Of a DNA stretch of 62,000 bases, positions 23,001 through 37,200 are shown one piece after another. Source of the DNA: Phoronis australis (Eukaryota; Phoronida; Phoronidae); the NCBI GenBank assembly GCA_002633005.1, contig NMRA01000767.1, positions 1,866 to 63,865 of the forward strand, given 5' to 3'. The first letter of the stretch is position 1. The number at the start of each line of letters is the position of its first letter. The notes under the pieces were generated by a model. It worked only from the letters and a program-made list of their open reading frames with translations. It made no database searches and was not told the origin of the DNA. Both the position numbers and the translations under genes were made by a program.

Positions 23001-26000
23001 GACAGATCTTGCTGATCAAGAATTTTGTCGTAGATACAAATCTATTCCCTGCATGGAAACTGATGGAATCAGTGGGGAAGTTGCACAAATGTATGCCAAG
23101 GCGGCTTACATTGCTGCACCCATACGCCACCTGACGTTTTAGCCCAGAAACTGATAACTAGCCTACGTCAAAGAAATGGCACTCAGCTGTCACGCATTGA
23201 GGCTTAGGAGAAATTTCGTTGCCACGATATCATATGCACCACTTTATGCTGATTGGTTGAGAATTTCTCTGGGGCGCTCGAAGCGGCTACAAATTATGGG
23301 TGGTGTAATTTACGACACAATTAATTACTTTCTGTGGTATGTAAGAAACAAAACCAACATTTTATTAAAAAATACCAGTATTTCTGGTGTAAAAAGGGTG
23401 TTTTTGTCGCTGGAGGATCTCTGTAAGACTTTCGTATTCAGTGACCTGCTGAGAGAATTGGAATGGGAACGGCTCGCGAACAAGAACATCCCGGGATTGA
23501 ATCACAATGAATTCTACATTACTTCACAAATACGCGTTTAAAAAGAATTCAAATCATGTTACCATAGTAGCAGTCAATACGAAGGTATGGGCGATCAATA
23601 AGGAGTATTACAATGTAATCTGAATTTATAACCTCATAATCTATCAGAATTATATAATAATTGCACTCATCGCACTTTGTATTTTCAACATCATGGTGAT
23701 GTGTTCTACTGTAGACAAGAGGAAGAGACTGATCAAAAAGCAATAACACAGTCTGGTCTACAAATACACGAGTCAATAGACCGAGTGTGGCAGGCAGACA
23801 ATAAGGTAAGAAGTATAGCTTATTGAATTGACAATGACCAATGATAATTCGTCGGTTGGTCATTGTCAATTCAATAAGTCAATTCAATAAGTTATGATGT
23901 TTCGCCTGTTCTTCTAATGTCCACCTTGTGTCGCTTAAATGAAAATTGTCCGATTCAACAGATGATAATTTCCAACATTAATATCTTGTGAACTGTGGTA
24001 CATCTGAACACAAAATAAACTGAATGCCTTTTCATGGTTGTCAACCATTTTAACTCAGAGAACCCATTTAATATCATAACAGGCAGGCATTCAGCAACGC
24101 TAAGACCTACGCTACGACCGAGCTAAAATCTATCCAGTCACATGTTCTCATTTAAACTACACAGCGAAATCTCACGTAATCTCGCGTCTTGCTTTTTAGC
24201 GAAGTCCTGGCGTTACTGAACGGGAGGCAGATATCCCATTTATTTTTGTGAACTGTACAAATACTGGATCATTTCCATTAAACCACGTAACATTATCTAA
24301 CACAACCCGCATTTTATATCACATGTGGTTTATTGTCATATTCTTCAATATCGTGATAAAAAATCAGGAAAAAAATGCTCACCCACTTATTACATCATAA
24401 GTACCTTCGATTTTCTAAAAGCCCTTTCATACTGACTTAACTCCGGTCTAAGCAGAGCGTAGACATTAACTCATTAACTGCAAAGTAAACTAAACCATCC
24501 TTACTGGCTTCGGTAGTTAAGGAACATCGAAGTAAATGGCAGGTGACGCTGTTGTCATTGAAGTAATCGCAAAGTACCATTCTAAGATATTTTTAATGTG
24601 ACAATTTGGGAACATTTACATGTGCTAATTGACATACAACTTATTTTTAATTCGATTGGTGATTGTTCGAGCAAATTATTAGCAACTATTAGCGAATACA
24701 CTACCCTTAAATTGGCGAGTACTTTGATGGGACCGAAGTTGACTGTTCATACTGCAACGCAGCGACGCTGCGCTGTTAAATCCACCAGTTAACTGCAATG
24801 TTCATTAGCGCTGTTAGCTTCGATCCAGGACCGAAGTTAAGCGTTCATACTGACCACAACTCCCCAAACCATCGATGCATGGACGTTAGTATGAAAGACC
24901 CTTATAACAACCTTGTTGATCTTCAATTCAATTCTAGTAAAAAAACAAGCCTCAGGGGTAAAAGTCAGTCATTTCCTGCTTAGCTGCCTTACTCTGCAGC
25001 AATCCACTTAACAAGATCACCTTATCAGAGCAGTTATGATCAGCCAGCTTCTCGGAACCCGCTTCATGAAATATCCCGCTTATTATAATTTACGTAAAAA
25101 TCGAGCAGGCTCCAATGTAGTACCAAAGAGCGGCATACCAGGGAGTTTAAAAAAATAGCGAATTTATAGTTAAGAACAGAAATTTCGAAAATGTAGAACA
25201 AAATATCCATAGATTTTCCTAATGTTTCCAATCAAAGTTAGCTGAAGCTGTGTTTACCTTACCAACTACCAGCTGTTGATCTGTTGATAAAATGTGACAT
25301 AATGTACTTACAAGTATCAACTGTCCACCTACTGGTGAATACTTAGCTTAAGATATAGATAAGTGCTGAAACACAACAACTGTGCTGATTTTTTACACCA
25401 AATGTAGAATGTATGGTAGGATAACCAGTTTACAGCCCAGTGCGCCACCCAAGGTTTCCTTCTAACAGTTAGCGTGTTGCAATGTTAAGCTAGATTGCGC
25501 ATGAACTTAAACAGCAAAACAGTCAGGATAATACTAATTTACAACTGCATCAAGACTCACCTAGCCCCCTGCCCCTCCCGCACCCTGTTGGTTAGCAGCC
25601 GCTTAAAAAAAGTAGTCTGAAAACCATTGTTTTGACACTCTCACGGCACTTGTAGATCACAGGAAGTATAGACATGAGATCTTGTGAAGATGCGAGAACT
25701 TGCCAGGTCATCAAGAGCCTGAGCTCCTGAGTTAAACGCAATACTTAGTAGCGAAAGCAGCCCACCAGGGGTACTATGGCCATGAAACAGGAAGCAAAAC
25801 AATTACGAAGATGCAGTTCGTATTTGCATCAGGCAGCATGGCAGACAAAATTGTTTTACATTTCCGACTTCAACATTTCATTGATAAGTTGTGAAGCATT
25901 TGCTAAGTTGGCAATAATTGCCTTTATTTTACCATCGTCAGTTCCCCCCAAAATTTGACTAGGGTAGGACTACCTGGCAGTACAAAACAGCTGGTTGTGG

Positions 26001-29000
26001 AAAAGGGATTACAGGTGGGATCAATACTGTTGTTTTAGAGGAGGAAATTACAACTCTAGTACTCTACTCAACCAGGTCAGTGACCGGGCCACTTAAATTT
26101 GCAGAGTCAAAATCGCGGGGTGGGTACTGAGTAGAACATGCCTGGGTGCTTTAAAATATGTGGGTCAACGTTTACCTCATATGTAGGAGTTACATAACGA
26201 AACGTAGGATTATGGGGAGTTCATCACCAAAATAAGGAAAGGTAAGATTATGGGTAGTTCATTACCTAAATGAGGTAAGGTAGGATTATGGATAGTTCAT
26301 GACCCAAATGAGGAAAGGTCAGATTATGGATAGTTCATGACCCAAATGAGGCAAGGTAGGATTATGGGTAATTCATGACCTAAATGAGGTAAAGTAGGAT
26401 TATGGGTAATTCATGACCTAAATGAGATAAAGTAGGATTATGGGTAATTCATGACCTAAATGAGGTAAGGTGTTGCTGACATTCAGGCTTTTGCTTAATG
26501 AAAATTTGCATAAAGCTGACATTAGCAATCTCAAGGAAGCCTCCAGCATGTGAACTGGGAGTGGACAAGGCAAACATGGATTGTTAAGATGAATAAGAGT
26601 ATAATTAGTTAACCAATGCTAACATAAGTAAATAGTGTTGTCTTGTGAAAATAAAGAAATAGGAACCAGAAACCCAACACTTTGATCAATAGATGTGTAG
26701 AACACAGCTGGAATATTGAGAAACTGATGGGCAACTTTCAGATCAAAGAAAAATAACTCTTCAGCCATGAGTGAGCGCACTAATCCATGGCCATTAGCAA
26801 CTCAGTATTTGCCAAACTTTTACTGTGGACAGTATTCTTCCAGTGTAAATCCTCTGTTTATTTCTGAAACGTCCGTCTGACCAGGTGACCAATAGAAAAG
26901 GTTCCATGTGGAGATGATTAGGGGCTCATTAATTATCGGATTAGATTTAGTTAAATCAACATGACCTGAAACTCATCTCAGCTTAAGGGATCAAGACAGA
27001 AATAAGACAGCTTTATCACTGCTCAACAGACAACTCAGAGAAGCTACAAGGACATTGTGGACTGGGGAGAAACGTGTGCAGCATTCTATGTTATGTGTTC
27101 CCCATCTGATAACAAGCATTTTTGATACAACTTTTTGAGCTTGTTATTTATAAAAAATATTTATGTTTGGAAACATTTTTTATGTCATAATACTTCTTGT
27201 TCTCACTTTGTAGATGATATTTCTTTTCCAATCAACATGAAGTTGACACACAACATGTGTCTTTTCAATAACTGGAAGATATTGCTTTTGGTCAAAAGCA
27301 GATGCAAGATGGCCCTGTGGTGGCCATCTTCAATCTTCATTTGTAGAGTCATGACTTCAGGCCCTTTAGTTGGATCAATCTGAAACTAGGTTTGGTGGTA
27401 GATCTCATCAAAAGCTATCTGAGGTAAATTCTCTTGTCGCGGCATGATAAATTTTCGGTCCTGAAGCGACAAAAAAATTTCGGTCCAAGCTTGACAAATC
27501 CTGGGTCCTGACGTGATAAATTATGGGCCCTGGCGTGATAAATTATGGGCCCTGGCATGATAAATTCAGGTTTTGATTGTTTTTTGGGCCTGCAGTTTTC
27601 AATTCTTGAAAAGAAAATATGTGTCCTGGGTTTTTTCCACCTTGGCTCTCAATACAAAGCATGAATCCTACACGAAGCTCTACACGACTAATTCGATTGT
27701 GTAGAAAGTAGTCTAATAGTCACAAATGAAAAATCAGAGTAAATATTATGCTGTTATTAAAACTAGAGTGTGTGGACAGGGCTTTAATCATGAGTACAAT
27801 GATGGGTCTTTTATTGCTTTGTACACCCATCTTTTCTACAACAGTGTACTTGTCATTAGACATGAGGGTTCTCTTTCATTAAACCATGCTATGCTTACAC
27901 AAACTTATCCAGATGAAGTACGGTATGAACAGACCAGACTAAGCAGGGTTAAAATCTTTGAAAATCATTCCTTCAGTTCAAGTTTTGAGGTAAAACTTTT
28001 TGATGGTAAGTTGGTATTGAGTGAAGTTCTTTCATTGCCGTGGAAACCTCCAATGATTTATTCCAATTTGAACTCTACTGCGACTTCAACTTCTCCTGAT
28101 CAGAGCTGTGTTGGACCACGATACAACAAGAGATTATGAACAAATGTTCCATAAACTTGCAAAGGTGATTCTCAGGTGTTCACTAGAGATCATGTTAAGA
28201 CATGGAAGATTTGCTCAAGTGAAGATTCAACTACATTACATCACAAAGCTACTCACCTCGTATAAACAAACAGGGATCCTTCAATCTCGGTCTTTTCCTG
28301 AAAGTAGAAAAATTGCTTGGTAAGCCCAGTTTACACAATAGCTAGCAGACAGGAGAACTTACAGAGGTAGACTGACTCTTCCTGGGTTCATAGAATAGGC
28401 GAGTGAACTAGCAATTTTCAGGGCAGCTGTCTTAGAAAATGGCATTTTCTCCAGCGGTTTGGTTGTTTCCCCACCACAAGGAGCAATTTAATGATCGCTT
28501 TTAAAGTGGGAATTGGAGTCAAAAATGTTTTCATTCTCTGCCATAAACCGATGAGTGTAACAATTAACTAATACCTCTTAACCTTGCATATGCAAGTCCT
28601 TTGAAATAAACAGTCTGACTAAAAAAAATGGTACAGAAAACGCCAGCAGTTCAGAGGTAACAAACCACCAATAAAGATGGCCGTTGCAAGTAACTGTTCA
28701 CATGACTAATTTTTACTACTCGTGAAAGTACTAGTGCAAACATTAGAGTTTTAGTCAGTTTGCCTGACATAGAGACAAGTTCCAGTCTTTGGCATCACTT
28801 GCAATGCTGCACAAGCAATGACTATGTATTCATGTTAACAATGGAAATCAAACTTGACTCAATATACACAAGCCTTAGATGGTGTCCTATTCAAACACCT
28901 ATTAGTTGTGTGGAGACCAGTTTAGAGGTTTTATTAGTAATTGTACAGCTTAATTTTATACATGACAATGCTAAGGACTGTGTCAGGATTATTAATTGCT

Positions 29001-31210
29001 TATCAATTTAAATTGAACAAAAATTGGTACATTCCAAATTGGAAGCTGGCAATTTTTACGTTGGACACATCGGCATAATTTTTTTCATTAAGACAATTTT
29101 TGCGACCATGTATCTCAAAACAAACAACAAATTTTTATCCATCCACCTCGGTAGAGTCGACCGATCGAAATCCTTTGTGTGTGCCTTTGCCGAAGGGATT
29201 CTCATGCCATATTTCGACTACTTAGCTGAAAGCCCTGAATGCCCACAAAACTGTAGCCTACCAGGACCTGCAATACATGTCTAGCAACACAATGAAGCAG
29301 AGGCGGTCTTCAGTAACTTTGAACAGCAAGTACCATAAACTCCTGGGTTAATGCCTAGGCGTTTAAATTGGGAAACCCTAGAACAAGGGATGGGCGATTA
29401 CCCGGGAGGTGGACGCTTACGTGGAAATTAGCACTAAACAGCGGATGTGCGATTAACCCAAGCAGAGGGCACTTAAACCGAAAATTGACCAAAAGTCGGG
29501 ATGGGCGATTACCCGGGCATGGGTGTAAACCCGCGAGCTTACATTAATCCCCAAAATTGGTGCTGACCACAAGAACTGATGTAAACTGGGGAGAAGGTCG
29601 ACAATTTGTCCAGAGGTGTGAAACTTGAAGAACTGCTCTAGACTGTGATGTGAATTTTACCGACCTTCACCGACCTCAATATAAATATGGCCAGACAATT
29701 AACTTGATGCTCATACTTGTCAAGACATTTGACAAAATATAATTCCATGTTTCAGATAAATGTGTGCTGAGTAGGCAAAAATCATAATTTCACTTTAAAC
29801 ACACAACAGCTCACTTGCGAGTTTCTCGTTAGTCAATGTGACATCACCGGAAGGGGGGCACAACCCCCCCATATTGCTCTTGTTTTGCCCCGAGTCTTTG
29901 CTACACACGCTAAACCTTACTGGAGTTCTTATGGTGAATTTTACGCTTAAAAATGTTAACACAACTTAAGAGATTGTAGATGGATCACAGAATAATTGTG
30001 GATGGACGAAGAAAATGTGAACTTGTTATATTGTGCGAAGCTGTGAACGAACTGAAATTGGAACTCAACTCGGTCTAGGCCTGAATGCCGCAGGCATACA
30101 GTGGCGACAGTATATCCCCATAAAAAGTTACTCACTTCAAAATACAGCAAATAAATTAAATGAAACATGCATATTTTCACATGGAGTTATAATTAACACA
30201 TACCCTGAGTCCTGACTCTGGATACAATTTAGTCTACAAATAACTTGAACATATCCATAAAGACCTCGCGGTTCGATCGCTCGAGTTTCTCTCACCGAGT
30301 GCCATTTTGAGGAAGTTACGTGAAATCACGCCTGTTGACAAACAAGAAGTCCAAGGGACACAAATCTTACAAATTTCACTTGATATTTTCTCAAACTATT
30401 TTGTAAGTGTCACGCGCCAGGTCTCATGCTGAGCTCAGTCTTGCGCTAGCCTTTGTCTCATACTCACCTGACTCAGTTGAAATACTTTGCGGTTATCATG
30501 CGTGCAGTGCGGTCAAAGTTAACAGCAACCACAGTCACCTGAATTCCCCTAGCTTAGTGCTTCATTGAAGATATGTTTAGAAGCAGAAAGGATCACTCAA
30601 GAAAGTAAGTGCCTTTTAGGTGATAATTTTAGGTGTAGAATGTATTTTTGACGAGGTGAAAACTTAATCAGTGAGCAGATTTCGCCTACCGCCCGTTTAA
30701 ATACACGGGACGAAATTAGTGCAGAACGTGATAGAACATATCGTTGTGCGAATCTGAATTTCACTTGCCATAAAAGCAATGCTTGTTTGGCATTTATCGA
30801 ACTTAACGGCTAAAAACTCGAAAGAAATAACAGTATACACTCTGCTACCGTATTGGGCAAATGGCCAAACGACAAGCTTTTGCCCCACTTCCTGTGACGT
30901 CACAGTTAAGTCTCACAAATTCTCACGTTATTGTTATTAACTCGCAAAAGGACTATTGTGTTGTGTTTATCAATGCCACTGTTCTGGTGTCCTAAAACAT
31001 TTCTATCTTCCAAAAATGTCTATGTGCATTCCTATTCTTGGTTAGAAGGTTGGTTACAAATGAATTATCTGAAAATCTCATGACTGCCCTGGACTGGTTC
31101 CAATGGATTTATTACTTGTCGGAATTCTTCGAATTCCGACAAGTATGTTGCTCTGTCGTCAAGTTTTTACTTGGCGGAATTCTTCCGCCAAGTATGTTGC
31201 TCTGACAGCA

Positions 31211-31241
<31 letters not shown>

Positions 31242-34200
31242 NCCCCCCCCCCCCCCCGGAGTCTTTGCTACACACGCTAAACCTTACTGGAGTTCTTATG
31301 GTAAATTTTACGCTTAAAAATGTTAACACAACTTAAGAAATGGTAGATGGATCGCGGAATAATTGTGGATGGACGAAGAAAATGTTAACTTGTTACATTG
31401 TGCGAAGCTGTGAACGGACTGAAATTGGAACTCAACTCAGTCTAGGCCTGAATGCGGCAGGCATACAGTGGCGACAGTATATCCCCATAAAAAGTTACTC
31501 ACTTCAAAATACAGCAAATAAAATCAAATGAAACATGCATATTTTCACATGGAGTTATAATTAACACATACCCTGAGTCCTGACTCTGGATACAATTTAG
31601 TCTACAAATAACTTGAACATATCCATGAAGACCTCACGGTTTGATTGCTCGAGGTTTTTCTCACCGAGCACCATTTTGAGGAAGCTACGTGAAATCATGC
31701 ATGTTGACAAACAAGAAATCCAAGGGACACAAATCTTACAAATTTCACTTGATATTTTCTCATACTATTTTGTAAGTGTCACGCGCCAAGTCTCACGCTG
31801 AGCTCAGTCTTGCGCTAGCCATTGTCTCTTACTCGCCTGACTCAGTTGAAATACTTTATGGTTATCACGCGAGCAGTGCGGTCAAAGTTAACAGTAACCA
31901 CAAAGTCACCTGAATTGCCGTAGCTTCATTTACCATAAAAGCAATGCTTTTTTGGCATTTATCGAACTAAACAGCTAAAAACTCGAAAGAAATAACAGAA
32001 TAGTTACACTCTGCTATCGTATTGGGCAAATGGCCAAACGACAAGTTTTTGCCCTACTTCCCGTGACGTCACAGTTAAGTCTCACAAAATCTCATGTTAT
32101 TGTTATAAACTGCAAAAGGACTATTGTGTTGTGTTTATCAATGCCACTGTTCTGGTGTCCTATAACATTTCTACCTTCCAAAAATGTCTATGTGCATTCC
32201 TATTCTTGGTTAGAAGGTTGGTTACAAAGGAATTATCTGAAGATCTCATGACTGCCCTGGACTGGTACCAATGGATTTATTGCACATTTAAAAACATTAT
32301 GTATAAACAAAATGCCAACATCTAGGGTTTGAGTGCCTTTACAATAAATTGTGGAATGTTTGGTTGTCATTGTTTTAAGGAAGCAATCATTTCATGGCAC
32401 TCAAAGGGCAGATCAATAACAGAGTGGAGGAATTGGGAATGTAGCTGGACCAAAGTTTGGTGAATAAAACAGTTAAAATTCAAACCAAATCACTTTGTGG
32501 ATATTATACATTGAAAAAAATCATGACTTTTGACCTGGGTATAAGAATCCCTGCATGTCCTTGCATTATCTGGGCAATTCTGTGAAAAGGTCAACCTCGA
32601 CACAAAAAATTAAAATTGTGGCTACACTAACATTTTTGGTCTCATCTTCAAGCCCTTTCTCTGAAACTCGAAAAAATGCCATCGTGGATCAAGAAATTTA
32701 TAATTGTACTTGTACATTCTGTGATGTGGCATTATTTAAAGCCTCTTATTAAATTTGAAAAGAAGGCATGAGTTAAAGAGCTGGATGAAAACCTAATCAT
32801 TTTAATCACTATATAGAAACCAGAATCTGATAAGTTAGCTCTACATATTCCTAAATCATAATCCTAAATGCAATTAATTTAAAATGTCTTGTTTTCACAC
32901 TGGAAGACAGCATGGGTGATATGAATCAAAATATGAATGCCAAAAGTCGATGATGTCTATAAACCACAAGCTTCACACTTGGTTTTAATAAGACACTGAA
33001 GTCCTGTTACTAACACTTTAAAAACATCAGTTATTACTTACCAGGGCATGCATCAGAACCATCGACATCATGGACCAGAGAATAATTTTGTACAAGCTCT
33101 AAATACAAGTTCTAATTTAAAAAACAATTATTGAAATGCATTATTATGACAGTGATTAGCAATGTTTCAAACTTTATGTCACATTTTATATTTTGACTGT
33201 CATATTTACTTATTAGTTTTGAATTAGTGTTCTATTTACCGCTTAAAACAGGTTTTCCTGATAACTAACAGCTGTCATTAATACAAAATGATTATCACTC
33301 TCATTCCAACCGATAATGCTTACCCTCTTCAAAAGGAAGTGAAAATTTTAGGTGATTGTTTTATATCTTTAATCAAATGTATTGAAAAGTTAAAATCCTA
33401 GAGTATATTCCTAGTGTAGCCCTACCTGTGATGATTTCGTGCAAAACGTCAATCGGTACATTTTAATTAAAAAACATTGAATTAGTAGCAAAAGACCAAT
33501 ATAGCTTAAATACTGCAAAAGTTTGAATCATCCTGAATTGATATTGATATCTTAGTCACAACAAACAATTTAATACTAAAAATTCAGAGCGTACGTCCAT
33601 CACGCACGTCAGTCACACTAACTCAACTTATATCAAGCTCTCTGACAAAAAATTCTTAGCAGATATCATCAAAAAATTAGTGTGTTGTACTTAGTAAACA
33701 TTCCACTAAATCATAATGTAAAACATAAAATTGTAACTTAATGCAACTCACAGAAAATTAACGTTAACAATTTTTAAAAAAAAAATCAAATTCTCTGCGT
33801 ACCTCCATCACACCCCTTTAAAGGCAATTTTCTCAGTCAGATTAAAAGATAGGGGAAAAGTTGACACATGCTTTGAAAGCTAACAGTGAGACCTATCAAT
33901 TGATTTTTTCGCAATTGATCAAAATGTTCTCTGATTGTACGTCCATCACAAATGGAATTGCCCATCTAACAAAAATCAGGGAAAATTCAACTGATTTCCC
34001 TAGAAAGGTCTGAAAATTTTGGAAAACAAAAACTAATGACGTCAATGTGTTTGTGGGAAAATAAAAAAAAATTGAGGATCAATGTAAAATTTTGTCTAGT
34101 TTCAATTTTAAACAATTTAAAACCAGTCCTAATAGTAAAAAACAAGAACTCAAAATCTTTCATCTCCAACAGCCTATTGGCACGCCTCTCAGTTCAGTAA

Positions 34201-37200
34201 ACACTGTTTTCATAGTACTGACAATAATACCTTCCTACATGCTAGATATACTTGAATGTTTACCGAGCTGTCTTGTGCAATGAAACTTAAGTGTCTGAAT
34301 ATTGCTAACCTACGTCACTGTAACAAAAATGCTACCGAATGAGTCGAGCTTTCCTACCTCGACAGGTAGCTGCCAAGCCATTGCCATCTAGTGTTCCGGC
34401 AGGGAACCAGCCAGTAATCAACATACTACACAGAACTAACCCTATCCTAAGTATTAGGTTCTTCTAAAGCATACAACTGTCTTTTAAAAACACTTGATTT
34501 CTTCCCCATATTTAATTTGTGTGTCCGTCTAGTTTTGAAAATACCCCTAACAGAGTTGATAGAATCCATCAGTCCACAATACTAGTAGGCTGTTTGACTT
34601 TCAAGAATACCAAAAATGAATAGAAGGTGGAGCTGTCCATTACTTCCCGAGACTAAGGCAAAAGAACCTTGCATGCACTGGTGCACTGCGTCTGTCAGTT
34701 TAACCATATAGTAGGAACCCACAGCAGACTCTTGAGCTAAGCATATATTTGATGGAAACCATTAGCTTTTCCAATTAGGCATTGCATAATTGGCTAGGCT
34801 TGGACAGGATTGTAATACTTCGAGTAAACTTTCTTATGGTAAGTTGGACATGGTAAAATCAATCTCAGCGACACTTGAGGAAAAGCTGCATAGTGTGATT
34901 ATATATCTGGGTGTGGAGTACCTACCCATACAACACCTGGAGAACAGTAGATCTATGTGTATTGGGTGCAGCTGAGGAGTCATGATACAGGTAGGTGAAA
35001 AAATGGGATCACCCTAGCAGGGGAGATGAAGAGATGGTATGTGATTTTATTTATGAGAGCTTACCTGCTCACAGCTGACTGAAGGTAGATTTAGAGTGCA
35101 TGCATGGAGTCCAGCGGGGAGCAATGATAAAGGTAGGTTGAGAGCTGGATGTGTCTCTGCAAGGCATTGGATGGACAGAAGGCATGTGAATGGTTGTTAA
35201 CAGAGAGATGACCTTTTACCCAACAATTCACCACAGTAAAACCTGGCTCCACATAAGTGGCCAGGTGGATTGAAGTGGTGCCCAGTTTTAGGTATACTAA
35301 GCTGACCAGTCACAATACGCCCCTGGAAAGAGCTGTCATGGGGCAATTGGTCACTAAGACCATTATTTTATGAAATCTGTCATTTGCAACAAGTTTATGA
35401 CTTAAAGCACCTCTAAACCCACTTTCCACCATAAAAACTTTTTTTAATTTAGACACAAATTGTTCCTTTGTGAAACTGAAGATGATTTCCAGACTTTAAA
35501 AGAACGGACAGTTCAGTATTACTATAGACCAAATTCTACAAGTTCATTTGTCATGACGCGTCATTTTACGTGCCGAGTTTGGTCTCAATTATAGCCAAAC
35601 CTAGACCTAACTTCTCATCAGTGCAAGGATCAAGTTAAGGCCAATTTTATAGAAGTACGGAGTCTAGACAAAAAGTTTGCTTCTTCGACACAATACGGGT
35701 CTATAGAGGCTCAGCATGTTGCATCTATAGCATAATGACACAAAATGGCTTGTTGTGTCATTTCATGTGTTATAACTTTCACAAAATAAGACAAGCTTAT
35801 TTATAGTTGTACCAGCACAGTCATGACAGGAAACAAATGTTTTATTTAGTATTTCGCTAAGCAGTCATTCTGTACAAGACATCTGACCGCTCAGCTTCAG
35901 GTGGCATGTCAATATGACATTTAAGTACAACAGAATATGATGATGCTATGCAAAATATTTAATCAATTCAGTAACTTTCAGACCCCCCAACAAATGGTAA
36001 TTCCCCACTTATTTGGTAAAAAAATAATTTTCAAAATTGTACTTTTACATTTTTCAAAGGTTAATTATTTTACTAGTGCATGTAATAAAAAATTTACCAA
36101 AAGTTGTTTTAAGACATACACACATGCTAGCAATAGGCCAAAATTTTCTTAATCTTTTAATTTTTATAAAGAAATTTGACAAAATAGAATGCCACTTGTC
36201 AGCCGTATTGTCTGCAAACTTTACTGTAAATAACTTAGAATCAGAAAGATATCTTGGTTTTCAAGAATATGGCAGCGAATGAAGATTGGGGGAACCAAAC
36301 TACTCAAGGCTAGACTGGATAAATCACCTATCACATGGCACGCTTCGAGTATACTTTTAGATATCATGTGCTGCAACTGATCAATTTTAGAGTAGACTTT
36401 CATAAACGGTTTGGACGGATTTCTAGTTTTTGCTCAGGTGAAGTGATCGCCATTAACAGCAGTGGGTGAACTTAGCACCTGTCTGATCACCTCCACATTA
36501 CATACCTGTTTATAATCTGTGTCACTAGTCAAGAATATTGAACCTTCAATTAAAAGTACAATAAACTTCCACGTTTTTTAACAATTTGTCCGACATCAAG
36601 ATGCAAAACAAGTTGGTCACATAAGGAGTGAGTTAATGGGTACTACACCAGCACTGTGGAAAAGATAGGTAGTCACATTGATTATATGGAGCTAACAAAA
36701 TGATACTAATATTCAGTGTAGACTTGAACATAGCAAAAGTAAAAGTATGGATGTCTAGTAATTTGTCAATTAATAACGATAGCTTTCCTGTGAGTGATTA
36801 GTTTAATTTACTGAATTTCAATTTGAATCTGTAGCAGCATTAGATTAAAGGTATGTTATCACCTGCCCAAGCCCAGCACACTGATCAACAATTAATAAAG
36901 GTCAAACACAAGGGTCCATTGGCAGGTATTGTGAGTGGAACAATGTCAATCAATGAACAGATATGAAGAGGATCAAGACATTGCCAAAACTATAAATGCT
37001 ATGTTCAACTGTTGGACTTTACTACATTTTATAAAGACGTTCTTTATCTTATTTTATCTACAGTTTTAACTGTTATTGATTAATAACCAGATAAGTTGTG
37101 TCCATACAAACTTGCTGAATGTGTGTCTGATTGAAGTTTGCCACTAGAAAACCGATGTTTCTACTCTCATCTAAATCTGTGTACCAAGTGACATGCAACT

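Larger units (their letters stand above)
14739..28256 (-). other. DCP1 intron 2 (13.5 kb)
   Basis: A GT-AG intron. It contains the 21-bp array at 14751, dispersed repeat copy D, a 30-bp array at 17222, a palindromic motif cluster at 18740, an inverted repeat at 21031-21225, the coding-like patch 22699-23541, a perfect hairpin at 23819, a candidate MITE at 24405, a 38-bp array at 26205 and a shorter array at 27440. The remainder shows nothing I recognise. Confidence 0.85.

Noticed and set aside
27726-28139. 137-codon plus-strand open frame just before DCP1 exon 2
   Set aside because: No recognisable family or splice context. Length is within chance expectation.
29024-29284. 86-codon plus-strand open frame in DCP1 intron 1
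   Set aside because: No family resemblance, no splice signals, and length within chance.
30265-30290. ggttcgatcgctcgag, resembling a tRNA B box
   Set aside because: No A box or cloverleaf can be formed around it, and the second copy of the duplication does not preserve it.
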